Of a stretch of DNA of 64,000 bases, positions 17,465 through 25,194 are shown one piece after another (position 1 is the first letter of the stretch; every line of letters begins with the position of its first letter). The notes below the pieces were generated by a model that saw only the letters and a list, made by a program, of their open reading frames with translations, was not told where the DNA came from and made no database searches. The DNA is from JANLYC01 sp963750495 (GTDB lineage Bacteria; Actinomycetota; Actinomycetes; Propionibacteriales; Nocardioidaceae): NCBI GenBank assembly GCA_963750495.1, contig CAVVQV010000004.1, forward strand, positions 1,265,719 to 1,329,718. Direction: 5' to 3'. The translations under genes were made by a program, and so were the position numbers.

Positions 17465-19087
17465 TCAGTGTCCGTGCCCATGGCCGTGACCGCCGGCGTC
17501 GTCCGACTCGGGCTCGGCCGGCTTCTCGACCACCAGGGTCTCGGTGGTGAGCAGCATCGACGCAATGCTCGCGGCGTTGGTCAGTGCCGACTTCGTGACC
17601 TTCACCGGGTCGAGCACACCCTGGGCGACCAGGTCGCCGTACTCGCCGGTCGCGGCGTTGAAACCGTTGCCGACGCCGTGCTCGCGCACCTTGGCGACAA
17701 CGACGTAGCCCTGGTCGCCACCGTTCTCGGCGATCCAGCGCAACGGCTCGTCGATGGCGATGCGCACGATGCGTACACCGATGGCCGCGTCGCCGGAGAG
17801 ACCGAGGTTGTCGGTCAGCACCGAGGCCGCATGCACCAGGGCGGATCCGCCACCGGCCACGATGCCTTCCTCGATCGCAGCACGCGTCGCGGAGACGGCG
17901 TCCTCGATCCGGTGCTTCTTCTCCTTCAGCTCGACCTCGGTGGCGGCGCCGACCTTGACGACGCAGACACCGCCCGCGAGCTTGGCGAGGCGCTCCTGGA
18001 GCTTCTCGCGATCCCAGTCGGAGTCGGTGTTGTCGATCTCGGCCTTGATCTGGTTGACCCGGCCTGCGACCTCGCTCGCGTCCCCGTTGCCGTCGACGAT
18101 CGTGGTGTTGTCCTTGGTGATGACCACGCGACGTGCCGTGCCGAGCACTTCGAGACCGACCTGGTCGAGCTTGAGGCCGACGTCAGGGGTGACGACCTGC
18201 GCCCCGGTGAGCGTCGCGATGTCCTGCAGCATGGCCTTGCGACGGTCGCCGAAGGCGGGTGCCTTGACTGCGGCAGCGGTGAACGTGCCGCGGATCTTGT
18301 TGACCACCAGCGTCGACAGCGCCTCGCCGTCGAGGTCTTCAGCGATGATGAACAGCGGCTTGCCGGCCTGGATGACCTTCTCGAGCAGCGGCAGCAGATC
18401 CTGGATCGAGGAGATCTTGCCCTGGTTGACGAGGATGTACGGGTCGTCGAGGACAGCCTCCATCCGCTCTGCGTCTGTCACGAAGTAGGGCGAGATGTAG
18501 CCCTTGTCGAACTGCATGCCTTCGGTGAACTCGAGCTCGGTGCCCAACGTGTTGGACTCCTCGACGGTGATGACGCCGTCCTTGCCGACCTTGTCGAAGG
18601 CCTGCGCGATGAGGTCGCCGATCAGTGAGTCACGGGCCGAGATGGTGGCGACGTGGGCCATGTCCTCGGTGGAGTCGACGTCGCGCGCAGCCTTGACGAG
18701 CGCCTCGTTGACGGCCTCGACGGCCTTGTCGATGCCCCGCTTGAGGTCCATCGGGTTGGCGCCGGCCGCGACGGCTCGCAGGCCCTCGTGCACCAGCGCC
18801 TGGGCGATGACCGTGGCAGTGGTGGTGCCGTCACCGGCGACGTCGTTGGTCTTGGTCGCGACTTCCTTGGCGAGCTGGGCGCCGAGGTTCTCGAACGGGT
18901 CGTCGAGCTCGACCTCGCGCGCGACCGTCACACCGTCGTTGGTGATGGTCGGGGCGCCCCACTTCTTGTCGAGGACGACGTAGCGGCCCTTGGGGCCGAG
19001 GGTCACCTTGACGGTGTTGGCGAGCTTGTCGACGCCACGCTCCAGGGCGCGCCTGGCGTGCTCGTCGAACTCAAGAATCTTTGGCAT
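17465..19087 (-). CDS. groL: 60-kDa chaperonin with His-rich tail (GroEL1 type)
   Basis: A 540-residue group I chaperonin that folds proteins with GroES and ATP. It shows the ATP-binding start TVKVTLGPKGRYVVLDKKWG, the conserved DPFENLGAQLAKEVATKTNDVAGDGTTTATV region, and a C-terminus ending GGHGHGHGH. The His tail instead of the Gly-Met repeat marks the groES-linked GroEL1 type of actinobacteria, which often coexists with a second groEL elsewhere. It is downstream of groES with a 163-bp gap containing a hairpin. HrcA control is expected from the CIRCE sites upstream of groES. The ATG 19087 follows AAGGACCC. Confidence 0.97.
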   Translation of the reverse strand: MPKILEFDEHARRALERGVDKLANTVKVTLGPKGRYVVLDKKWGAPTITNDGVTVAREVELDDPFENLGAQLAKEVATKTNDVAGDGTTTATVIAQALVHEGLRAVAAGANPMDLKRGIDKAVEAVNEALVKAARDVDSTEDMAHVATISARDSLIGDLIAQAFDKVGKDGVITVEESNTLGTELEFTEGMQFDKGYISPYFVTDAERMEAVLDDPYILVNQGKISSIQDLLPLLEKVIQAGKPLFIIAEDLDGEALSTLVVNKIRGTFTAAAVKAPAFGDRRKAMLQDIATLTGAQVVTPDVGLKLDQVGLEVLGTARRVVITKDNTTIVDGNGDASEVAGRVNQIKAEIDNTDSDWDREKLQERLAKLAGGVCVVKVGAATEVELKEKKHRIEDAVSATRAAIEEGIVAGGGSALVHAASVLTDNLGLSGDAAIGVRIVRIAIDEPLRWIAENGGDQGYVVVAKVREHGVGNGFNAATGEYGDLVAQGVLDPVKVTKSALTNAASIASMLLTTETLVVEKPAEPESDDAGGHGHGHGH

Positions 19088-19190
19088 GAAGGGTCCTTCT
19101 CACGAACGGACGGGTGGAACGGGGTCCGCGACAGACGCGTGAGCGTGTGCCTCGGTTGATCTCGCCCGGATGGCGGGCAATGGAAAAGGG

Positions 19191-19226
19191 GCGCCCCGGC
19201 GCCCGGTTGTGGGACGGCCGGGGCGC
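19191..19226 (-). promoter_or_regulatory. Intercistronic hairpin between groES and groEL
   Basis: A perfect 10-bp G+C-only inverted repeat (19191-19200 with 19217-19226) and a 16-base loop begin 24 bp after the groES stop. It may attenuate or mark a processing site that sets the groES:groEL ratio (inference). Confidence 0.5.
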
Positions 19227-19250
19227 GCCTGAAGTCGAGAAATGCGGTGC

Positions 19251-19547
19251 TTACTTCTCGATGACGGCGAGGACGTCGCGCGCGGAGAGGATCAGAAGTT
19301 CCTCGCCGGCGTACTTGACCTCGGTGCCGCCGTACTTGCTGTAGATGACCTTGTCACCCACGGAGATGTCGAGTGGAACGCGGTTGCCGCTGTCGTCGAC
19401 ACGACCCGGACCCACAGCCAGGACCTCGCCCTCCTGGGGCTTCTCCTTGGCCGTGTCCGGGATGACCAGGCCAGAGGCCGTGGTCTGCTCGGCTTCGAGC
19501 GTGCGGACGAGAATGCGGTCTTCGAGCGGCTTGATGCTGACAGACAC
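19251..19547 (-). CDS. groS: 10-kDa co-chaperonin
   Basis: A 98-residue co-chaperonin capping GroEL. It has IKPLEDRILVRTLEAEQTTASGL at the N-terminus, the mobile-loop region, and KVIYSKYGGTEVKYAGEELLILSARDVLAVI at the C-terminus. The start is placed at GTG 19547 because GAGG precedes it by eight bases and the family begins there. The longer frame to 19568 only adds the ribosome-binding region. It is the first gene of the groES-groEL operon, read leftward from the CIRCE-covered promoter. Confidence 0.96.
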   Translation of the reverse strand: MSVSIKPLEDRILVRTLEAEQTTASGLVIPDTAKEKPQEGEVLAVGPGRVDDSGNRVPLDISVGDKVIYSKYGGTEVKYAGEELLILSARDVLAVIEK

Positions 19548-19654
19548 GTGCTGGACCTCACCTTTCACTGAGAACAGAGAGGCAGTTGCTCATCGGACGG
19601 ATGGTGTTGCAGGTTCGAGGAGTTCACGTCGTCGCGGGTGCCGTGACCTTCCCG

Positions 19655-19681
19655 TTGGCAACCTCCTGGGGAGAGTGCCAA
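19655..19681. promoter_or_regulatory. CIRCE-like operator, downstream copy (degenerate)
   Basis: TTGGCAACC, nine bases, then GAGTGCCAA: one arm is intact and the other has two or three changes from the CIRCE form (TTAGCACTC-N9-GAGTGCTAA). It lies in the groES leader, centred 35 bp from the better copy. It is probably a second HrcA site. Confidence 0.55.
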
Positions 19682-19686
19682 CGCCG

Positions 19687-19716
19687 AATCTAGCACTCTG
19701 ATGGGGGGAGTGCCAA
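19687..19716 (-). promoter_or_regulatory. Housekeeping-type promoter of groES-groEL
   Basis: Leftward: -35 TTGGCA (19716-19711), an 18-bp spacer and -10 TAGATT (19692-19687), giving a leader of about 130 bases to the GTG of groES. The hexamers coincide with the two arms of the CIRCE operator. Confidence 0.55.
19690..19716. promoter_or_regulatory. CIRCE operator (HrcA site) of groES-groEL
   Basis: CTAGCACTC, nine-base spacer, GAGTGCCAA: each arm differs at one position from canonical CIRCE and the spacer is exactly nine. It overlaps both promoter hexamers of the leftward groES promoter, so HrcA binding would block RNA polymerase. hrcA itself is not in the window. Confidence 0.8.
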
Positions 19717-19817
19717 CGGCGGGTGACCGCGGCACGGGCTGGCGTCTTCCCTCGCACCCGGACATCGCCCGGACTTGCGGGCTGACCGCGGAAGGCCGCG
19801 TCTGCCACGATGCATGC

Positions 19818-21023
19818 GTGGACGGCGCGGCCTTCGGTTTCCTGCTCACCCCGAACGGGCAGACGCTTCTGACGCAGGCCGAGGCGGCGTACGACGGCTC
19901 GGACCTCCTGGCCGTGGCGACTCAGCTTCGCCGCGATCACGACGTAGGGCACGTGGCCGCTGCGCTCACCCAGGTCGAGTTGCGCCACCGAGCGGAAGGC
20001 AAGTTCGGCAGTGACGCCGCCCGCATGTTCTTCACCCCGGACGGCCTCGAACAGGCGACCCAGCCGGCTGTTGCTGCGCACCGGGCACGACGACTGGTGG
20101 AGGCCATCGGATCGACCCGCTCGCTCGTCGACATCGGCTGCGGCATCGGCTCGGACCTGATGGCCTTCGCCCGCCACGGTCTGGCCGCGACCGGCCTCGA
20201 CCGAGACGCGGTGACTGCGGCCGTGGCAGGAGCCAACCTGGCGGCCTTCGACCTGCACGGTGAGGTGGTGGTCGGGCCGGCTGAACGAGTCGACGCGGCC
20301 GCTTACGCGGTGGCCTTCGCCGACCCGGCCCGCCGTACGCCGAAGGGGCGCACGTTCGATCCCGCCGCCTACTCGCCCCCGTGGTCGTTCGTGCTGGAGC
20401 TGTTGTCCCGGAAGTCGGTCGTCAAGGTCGCGCCGGGCATCCCGCACGACCTGGTCCCCGACGGCGTCGAGGCCGAATGGGTGAGCTGGGGTGGCAACCT
20501 CAAGGAGGCGGCTCTGTGGTCCTGCCTGGACAACCCGGTTCGTGCGCGTGCGACCGTGCTGCGTCGGGACACCGACCCGGCCAGCCTCACCGACCGGGAC
20601 CCGGCCGCCGCGCCGGAGACGGCACCCCCAGGGACGTTCGTGTACGAACCGGACGATGCGGTGATCCGCGCTCACCTGGTGACATCGGTGGCAGCGCTGG
20701 TCGGTGGCTGGCTGCTCGACGAGCATCTGGCGTACCTGAGCAGTGACGCCCTGGTCCACACGCCCTTCGCCCGAGCCTTCGAGGTCATCGAGGTGCTGCC
20801 ATTCAAGGACAAGGCCCTCCGGTCTGCCCTGCGGGCCCGCGACGTCGGCCCGCTCACGATCAAGAAGCGCGGCATCGCCGTCACTCCGGAGGCGCTGCGG
20901 TCCCGGTTGGGCCTGTCCGGCTCGCAGCCGGCCACGCTCCTGCTCAGCCGAACGCCTGGATCGGCAGTCGCCCTACTCGTCGAGCCCCGCGGCGCCGGGT
21001 CCTCGGCGCCGTCCCAGGGCTGA
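19818..21023 (+). CDS. Class I SAM-dependent methyltransferase with THUMP-like C-terminal domain
   Basis: A 401-residue protein. The SAM motif I is LVDIGCGIGSDLMAFARHG with the acidic end of strand 2 in GLDRDAV. The segment FADPARRTPKGRTFDP follows, where an NPPY-type motif would lie. The C-terminal part (LVGGWLLDEHLAYLSSD through TIKKRGIAVTPEALRSRL) matches the THUMP-like domain of a widespread actinobacterial family. An RNA base is the likely substrate, but this is family inference. The start GTG 19818 (VDGAAFGFLLTPNG) avoids running the frame through the CIRCE operator; no strong ribosome site is seen. It is divergent from groES. Confidence 0.78.
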   Translation: MDGAAFGFLLTPNGQTLLTQAEAAYDGSDLLAVATQLRRDHDVGHVAAALTQVELRHRAEGKFGSDAARMFFTPDGLEQATQPAVAAHRARRLVEAIGSTRSLVDIGCGIGSDLMAFARHGLAATGLDRDAVTAAVAGANLAAFDLHGEVVVGPAERVDAAAYAVAFADPARRTPKGRTFDPAAYSPPWSFVLELLSRKSVVKVAPGIPHDLVPDGVEAEWVSWGGNLKEAALWSCLDNPVRARATVLRRDTDPASLTDRDPAAAPETAPPGTFVYEPDDAVIRAHLVTSVAALVGGWLLDEHLAYLSSDALVHTPFARAFEVIEVLPFKDKALRSALRARDVGPLTIKKRGIAVTPEALRSRLGLSGSQPATLLLSRTPGSAVALLVEPRGAGSSAPSQG

Positions 21024-21130
21024 CCGTCCCCTCGCACATGCAACCTTTCGGCGCCATCACCGCGTCACTGCAGCAGGGGCCGGCGGATCGGCGGGCCACA
21101 TCATGAGCGTCCGGGCGCGGGAGGTGAGAC

Positions 21131-21709
21131 ATGAGCACGATCGTCGCAACTCCGCACCAATTAGGCTTGCCTGCCGTGAGCAAGGCACGGGGGGGCGACC
21201 AGACCGAGGCGGACTTCGTCGAGTTCGTCCAAGCACGCCAGCATGCGCTGCTGCGGTTCGCCTACCTGCTCACGTCGGACCACCACACCGCAGAGGATCT
21301 CGTCCAGACCGCGCTGGCCAAGACGTACCTGACCTGGGACCGGCTCCGCGACCGCGGCGCCATCGACGCCTACGTGCGGCGGATCATCGTCAACGAGAAC
21401 ACCAGCATGTGGCGGCGAGCCTGGCGGCGCAACGAACGCAGCGCGGAGTACCTGCCCGAGCAGGTCGATGCGCCGCGCGCGGGCACGGACGCCGAGACCC
21501 GCGACGCGATGTGGCAGGTCGTGCAGACGCTACCGGCCAAGCAGCGGGCGGCTGTGGTGCTGCGGTACTACGAAGACCTCACCGAGGCCGACACGGCAGC
21601 CGTGCTCGGGTGCTCCATCGGCAACGTCAAGAGCCAGACCTCGCGGGCGATCGCGGCGATGCGTGCCTCAGTGCTCGCCAACCCAGAGCTGCTGGGCGGT
21701 GAGGCATGA
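21131..21709 (+). CDS. SigE-family ECF RNA polymerase sigma factor
   Basis: A 192-residue ECF sigma factor. Region 2 is QHALLRFAYLLTSDHHTAEDLVQTALAKTYLTWDRL, then AYVRRIIVNENTSMWRR. Region 4 is LPAKQRAAVVLRYYEDLTEADTAAVLGCSIGNVKSQTSRAIAAM. The pattern fits the streptomycete-type SigE family, whose partners are membrane proteins. The ATG 21131 follows GGGAGGTGAGAC. Its stop overlaps the next start by four bases (ATGA at 21706), so the pair is coupled. Confidence 0.92.
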   Translation: MSTIVATPHQLGLPAVSKARGGDQTEADFVEFVQARQHALLRFAYLLTSDHHTAEDLVQTALAKTYLTWDRLRDRGAIDAYVRRIIVNENTSMWRRAWRRNERSAEYLPEQVDAPRAGTDAETRDAMWQVVQTLPAKQRAAVVLRYYEDLTEADTAAVLGCSIGNVKSQTSRAIAAMRASVLANPELLGGEA

Positions 21710-22986
21710 GCGACTTCGACCCGTCCGGTGAGACCGGCCAGTCCTTCGAGGCCGAGATGCGGCAGAGCCTGCAGCGGCATGCCGCGGACGCACCACGGAT
21801 CGACCTGACGTCCGCGACGCTGCGCCGGGCGCGACGCATCAGGCTGCGCCGACGGATCGCTTCTGGCGCGGCCGTGGTGGCGGTGGTGGCCGTCGGCATA
21901 CCTGTAGGCACGGCCCTCTTCGACGAGGCTCGCACCTCCAACGTCGCCGACCCGGACCACACGGTCGGGACGACGGACCTCACCTCTGACGCCACATCCG
22001 GTACCGATGGCGTCAACACGCCACTGACGGACGTCATGCTGAAGGGGCTGCCGAGTGGTCCCGAACCGAGCGTGCCGTACATCTTCAGGACCCAGTTCGT
22101 CCAAGACGGCCAGAGCACCGACATCCCCGGCCTGCCGGCGGACGTCTACGGCCAGCACGCCTCCTCGTTCGTCCTCGACGCCGCCAGCTTCTCCGACGGG
22201 GAGGCCGCTTTCGTGTTGAACACCCGCAACGGCACCACGACGGTCGCGAGTGGGCTGGGTTCTGCCCTGCCCACGTCAGGGCGCGCCAGCCAGCCCGCCA
22301 TCGACCACAACGGAGCGGTGGCGTTCGCCGTCGGCGGAAACTCGATCGTGTATGCCGAAAATCTCCGCGGCCCGTCCCGCTACGCCTACCCCGACCAGCT
22401 CTCCGTCAAGCAGGTCATGGACGTCGAGCAGGGTGTCGCACTCTTCAACGCCACCACCTCGAGCGGACAACAGGTCGTGGGACGCGCTGACTTCAACCAG
22501 GGCTCACCGGCCCCGGTCGAGCAGCCCTGGCCCACCGTGATCTCCCTTTCGGCCGCCGACCAGGCCGACGGGCTGATGGCGGGACGCACGACCGACATGG
22601 GCAAAGGCGAGCGTTCCTGCAGTGCGATGCTCTCCGCGAGCGACGCGAGCGAGCTGTGGCGCAGCTGCACCTGGCGACCGACGGAGTTCTCACCCGATGG
22701 TTCGCGGGTGTTCGCCATCTCATCCGATACCGAGGGCTTCGGTCCGCGGGCCGCCGCGATCCTCGACTCCAGGACGGGTGCGGTCATTCGGGAGTTCACC
22801 ACTCCCGGAACGTTCGGACGAGCCACCTTCGAGGCAGACAACGCCCTCGTCATCATCACCATCGACCGCGGCAGCTCTGCGATCGTGCGCTGCACGGAGG
22901 CGGGCCGGTGCGAGCTGGCCACGTCGCCTCAGTCGGCCGCGCCGGACACGCTGGTCGCGCCGTACCAGCTGACCGCCAACCCCTGA
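21706..22986 (+). CDS. Single-pass membrane protein, probable anti-sigma partner of the preceding ECF factor
   Basis: A 426-residue protein with a cytoplasmic N-terminus of about 50 residues rich in Arg near the membrane (RRARRIRLRRRIAS). One transmembrane helix spans about residues 51-71. An extracytoplasmic domain of about 350 residues has repeated beta-strand units and resembles the beta-propeller-like sensor domains paired with SigE-family factors. It has no zinc HxxxCxxC motif in the N-terminal part, so it is not a classical ZAS anti-sigma factor. Coupled translation with the sigma gene is the main evidence for the role. Confidence 0.7.
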   Translation: MSDFDPSGETGQSFEAEMRQSLQRHAADAPRIDLTSATLRRARRIRLRRRIASGAAVVAVVAVGIPVGTALFDEARTSNVADPDHTVGTTDLTSDATSGTDGVNTPLTDVMLKGLPSGPEPSVPYIFRTQFVQDGQSTDIPGLPADVYGQHASSFVLDAASFSDGEAAFVLNTRNGTTTVASGLGSALPTSGRASQPAIDHNGAVAFAVGGNSIVYAENLRGPSRYAYPDQLSVKQVMDVEQGVALFNATTSSGQQVVGRADFNQGSPAPVEQPWPTVISLSAADQADGLMAGRTTDMGKGERSCSAMLSASDASELWRSCTWRPTEFSPDGSRVFAISSDTEGFGPRAAAILDSRTGAVIREFTTPGTFGRATFEADNALVIITIDRGSSAIVRCTEAGRCELATSPQSAAPDTLVAPYQLTANP

Positions 22987-23023
22987 TCGTCAACGCTGGA
23001 CCGCCGGCTCCGGCAGCAACCGG

Positions 23024-24067
23024 TCAGGCCACGACCGTGGTGATCGGCATCGACGAATCAGCGGGAATGTCGAAGGCGGAGGCCGGACGTCCCCGGCGTA
23101 CGACCTCCGCACCGAGGGCGGCGACCATCGCGCCGTTGTCAGTGCACAGGCCCGGTCGTGGGACGCGTACGACGATCCCGTGCTTCGCGGCCCGCTCCGC
23201 GGCGAGAGTCCGGATGCGCGAGTTGGCCGCCACGCCGCCGCCGATCACCAGGTGTTGCGCACCGGAGCGCACGCACGCGTCGATCGCCTTGCGGGTCAGC
23301 ACATCGCACACGGCCTCCTGGAACGATGCGGCGACGTCAGCGACGGGGACCGGCTCACCGCTGCGTTCGCGCGCTTCGACCCATCGGGCCACTGCCGTCT
23401 TGAGACCGGAGAAGGAGAAGTCGAAGCGGTGTCGTTCGAGGTCACGACCGCTGGTCAGACCACGGGGGAAGTCGATCGAGATGGTGCCCTCGCGCGCCAC
23501 CCGGTCGATGTGCGGGCCGCCCGGGAAGGGCAGGCCCAGCAGCCGCGCCACCTTGTCGAACGCCTCGCCCGCAGCGTCGTCCATCGTGGCACCGAGCGGC
23601 GCCACGCCGACGGTGACATCCTCGACGAGCAGCAGGCTGGAGTGGCCCCCACTGACGAGCAACGCCACGCAGGGCTCCGGCAGCGGCCCGTGCTCGAGCT
23701 GGTCGACGGCGACGTGCGCCGACAGGTGGTTGACGCCGTAGAGAGGCTTGCCCAGGGAGAGTGCGAGGGCCTTGGCTGCGGCCACTCCCACCAGCAGCGC
23801 CCCGGCCAGGCCCGGCCCGGCCGTGACCGCGATCGCGTCGACGTCGGGCAGGGCGACCCCGGCCTCACGACACGACCGCTCGATCGTCGGGACCATGGCC
23901 TCCAGGTGGGCCCGGCTCGCCACCTCGGGCACGACGCCGCCGAACCTGGCGTGTTCGTCCACGCTGGACGCGATCGCGTCGGCGAGGAGGTCGTGGCCGC
24001 GCACCAGCCCCACGCCGGTCTCGTCACATGAGGTCTCGATGCCGAGCACGACTGGCTCGTCGTTCAT
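23024..24067 (-). CDS. tsaD: tRNA N6-adenosine threonylcarbamoyltransferase, catalytic subunit
   Basis: This 347-residue Kae1/Qri7 family enzyme transfers threonylcarbamoyl to A37 of ANN-reading tRNAs. It shows the start VLGIETSCDETGVG, the metal-binding histidines in GVNHLSAHVA (about residues 114 and 118), and the ASKHA phosphate loops LLVSGGHSSLLLV and HLVIGGGVAANSRIR. It is the last gene of a leftward train. Its ATG overlaps the rimI stop by four bases, which suits joint supply of the TsaB-TsaD-TsaE complex. Confidence 0.97.
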   Translation of the reverse strand: MNDEPVVLGIETSCDETGVGLVRGHDLLADAIASSVDEHARFGGVVPEVASRAHLEAMVPTIERSCREAGVALPDVDAIAVTAGPGLAGALLVGVAAAKALALSLGKPLYGVNHLSAHVAVDQLEHGPLPEPCVALLVSGGHSSLLLVEDVTVGVAPLGATMDDAAGEAFDKVARLLGLPFPGGPHIDRVAREGTISIDFPRGLTSGRDLERHRFDFSFSGLKTAVARWVEARERSGEPVPVADVAASFQEAVCDVLTRKAIDACVRSGAQHLVIGGGVAANSRIRTLAAERAAKHGIVVRVPRPGLCTDNGAMVAALGAEVVRRGRPASAFDIPADSSMPITTVVA

Positions 24068-24537
24068 CGCGCTGACTCCGCCCTGAGCGGCTTGGACATG
24101 ATGAGGGCGTCGATGTCACCTGCGTAGTAGCGCGGCCGCCGGTCGATCACACTGAAACCTGACTGCTCGTAGAGGTTGCACGCCGCCGCGTTGTCGGCTC
24201 CGACCTCGAGCATCAGGCGGTCAACCCCCCGACGCATCGCCTCGCCCTCGATCTCGTCGAGCAGCCGTCGACCGACACCGTGCCGCCGTCGACTCGGGAG
24301 GACCGCGACCCGCTGCACGTCGGCCACATCGTCGACGAACCGGCCGACGGCGTACCCGACTGCGGTTGTCCCGTCGGCCGTCACCTCCTCCGCGAGCCAG
24401 ATCCCCCGCGTGTCACCGAGCCCGGCGAACTCGTCCTCGACCGTGCGCGGGGACCACGCCGAACCGGTGAACGCCTCGAGCTCGAGCACCACGACGGTGT
24501 CGAGATCTGCTGGCGTGGCGGGCCGTATGTCGTTCAC
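24064..24537 (-). CDS. rimI: Ribosomal-protein-S18 alanine N-acetyltransferase type GNAT
   Basis: A 157-residue GNAT acetyltransferase. The acetyl-CoA site is VAVLPSRRRHGVGRRLLDEIE with motif B in MLEVGADNAAACNLYEQSGF. Its place between tsaB and tsaD, overlapping each by four bases, is the normal rimI position, so N-terminal acetylation of S18 (or other proteins) is likely. Substrate is by family and context only. Confidence 0.92.
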   Translation of the reverse strand: MNDIRPATPADLDTVVVLELEAFTGSAWSPRTVEDEFAGLGDTRGIWLAEEVTADGTTAVGYAVGRFVDDVADVQRVAVLPSRRRHGVGRRLLDEIEGEAMRRGVDRLMLEVGADNAAACNLYEQSGFSVIDRRPRYYAGDIDALIMSKPLRAESAR

Positions 24538-25172
24538 AGCACCCGCTTGCGCTGGCCCGGCATGGCCGCGTCCGGCCGCCGCAGGTAGAGCGGTTCGGGC
24601 GGCAGCAGCTCGACGGCTCCGCCCGCGACGGCCACCGCCATGGCCGCCGCGCTCGGGTTCTCGGGGTCGATGGGCCGAGGGAAGGCGTCCGGGTACAGCC
24701 GCGGTCCGCGACCGGCGACAGGCCCTCCGTAGGCCACCTCGTCGGGACGGTCGACAGCGGGCCTGGTCACCCGACGAGCCGTGCCGTCGTACTGCGCCCA
24801 GTAGACCTCCTTGCGGCGGGCGTCGGTGGCGACCCGGAAGCCGTCGGGCTGGTCGGTGACCGCCACCGCGAGGACATCGAGGGTGCAGACACCGTCGACG
24901 GGGATGTCGAGGACGGCAGCCATCGTGCGTGCCGTGACGATGCCCACGCGGAGCCCGGTGAACGGGCCGGGCCCGACCCCCACGGCGATCCGGGTGAGCT
25001 CGCGCGGCGTGATGCCTGCCGTGGCGAGCACGTGCTGGATGCCCGGGGCGAGCAGCTCCCCGTGACGCAGCGCGTCGACGACCGTGTGCTCGGCAAGGAC
25101 GTCCTGGCCGGCGTCGCCCCGATGCAGGGCGACCGTGACGGCGTGGGTCGCGGTGTCGAAGGCGAGCAACAT
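24534..25172 (-). CDS. tsaB: tRNA threonylcarbamoyladenosine biosynthesis protein TsaB
   Basis: A 212-residue TsaD paralogue and scaffold. It has the ASKHA start MLLAFDTATHAVTVAL and the conserved GVGPGPFTGLRVGIVTARTMA near residues 66-86, and lacks the metal-binding His motif of TsaD, as expected. The ATG at 25172 is 22 bp after the stop of the GNAT-TsaE gene, and the gene overlaps rimI by four bases. Confidence 0.96.
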   Translation of the reverse strand: MLLAFDTATHAVTVALHRGDAGQDVLAEHTVVDALRHGELLAPGIQHVLATAGITPRELTRIAVGVGPGPFTGLRVGIVTARTMAAVLDIPVDGVCTLDVLAVAVTDQPDGFRVATDARRKEVYWAQYDGTARRVTRPAVDRPDEVAYGGPVAGRGPRLYPDAFPRPIDPENPSAAAMAVAVAGGAVELLPPEPLYLRRPDAAMPGQRKRVL

Positions 25173-25194
25173 GGTGCGGACAGCCTAGTGAGCC

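Noticed and set aside
20000..20500. Rho-independent terminators or riboswitches in the tsa-alr region
   Set aside because: Genes overlap or abut there, and no hairpin stood out apart from the palindrome family.
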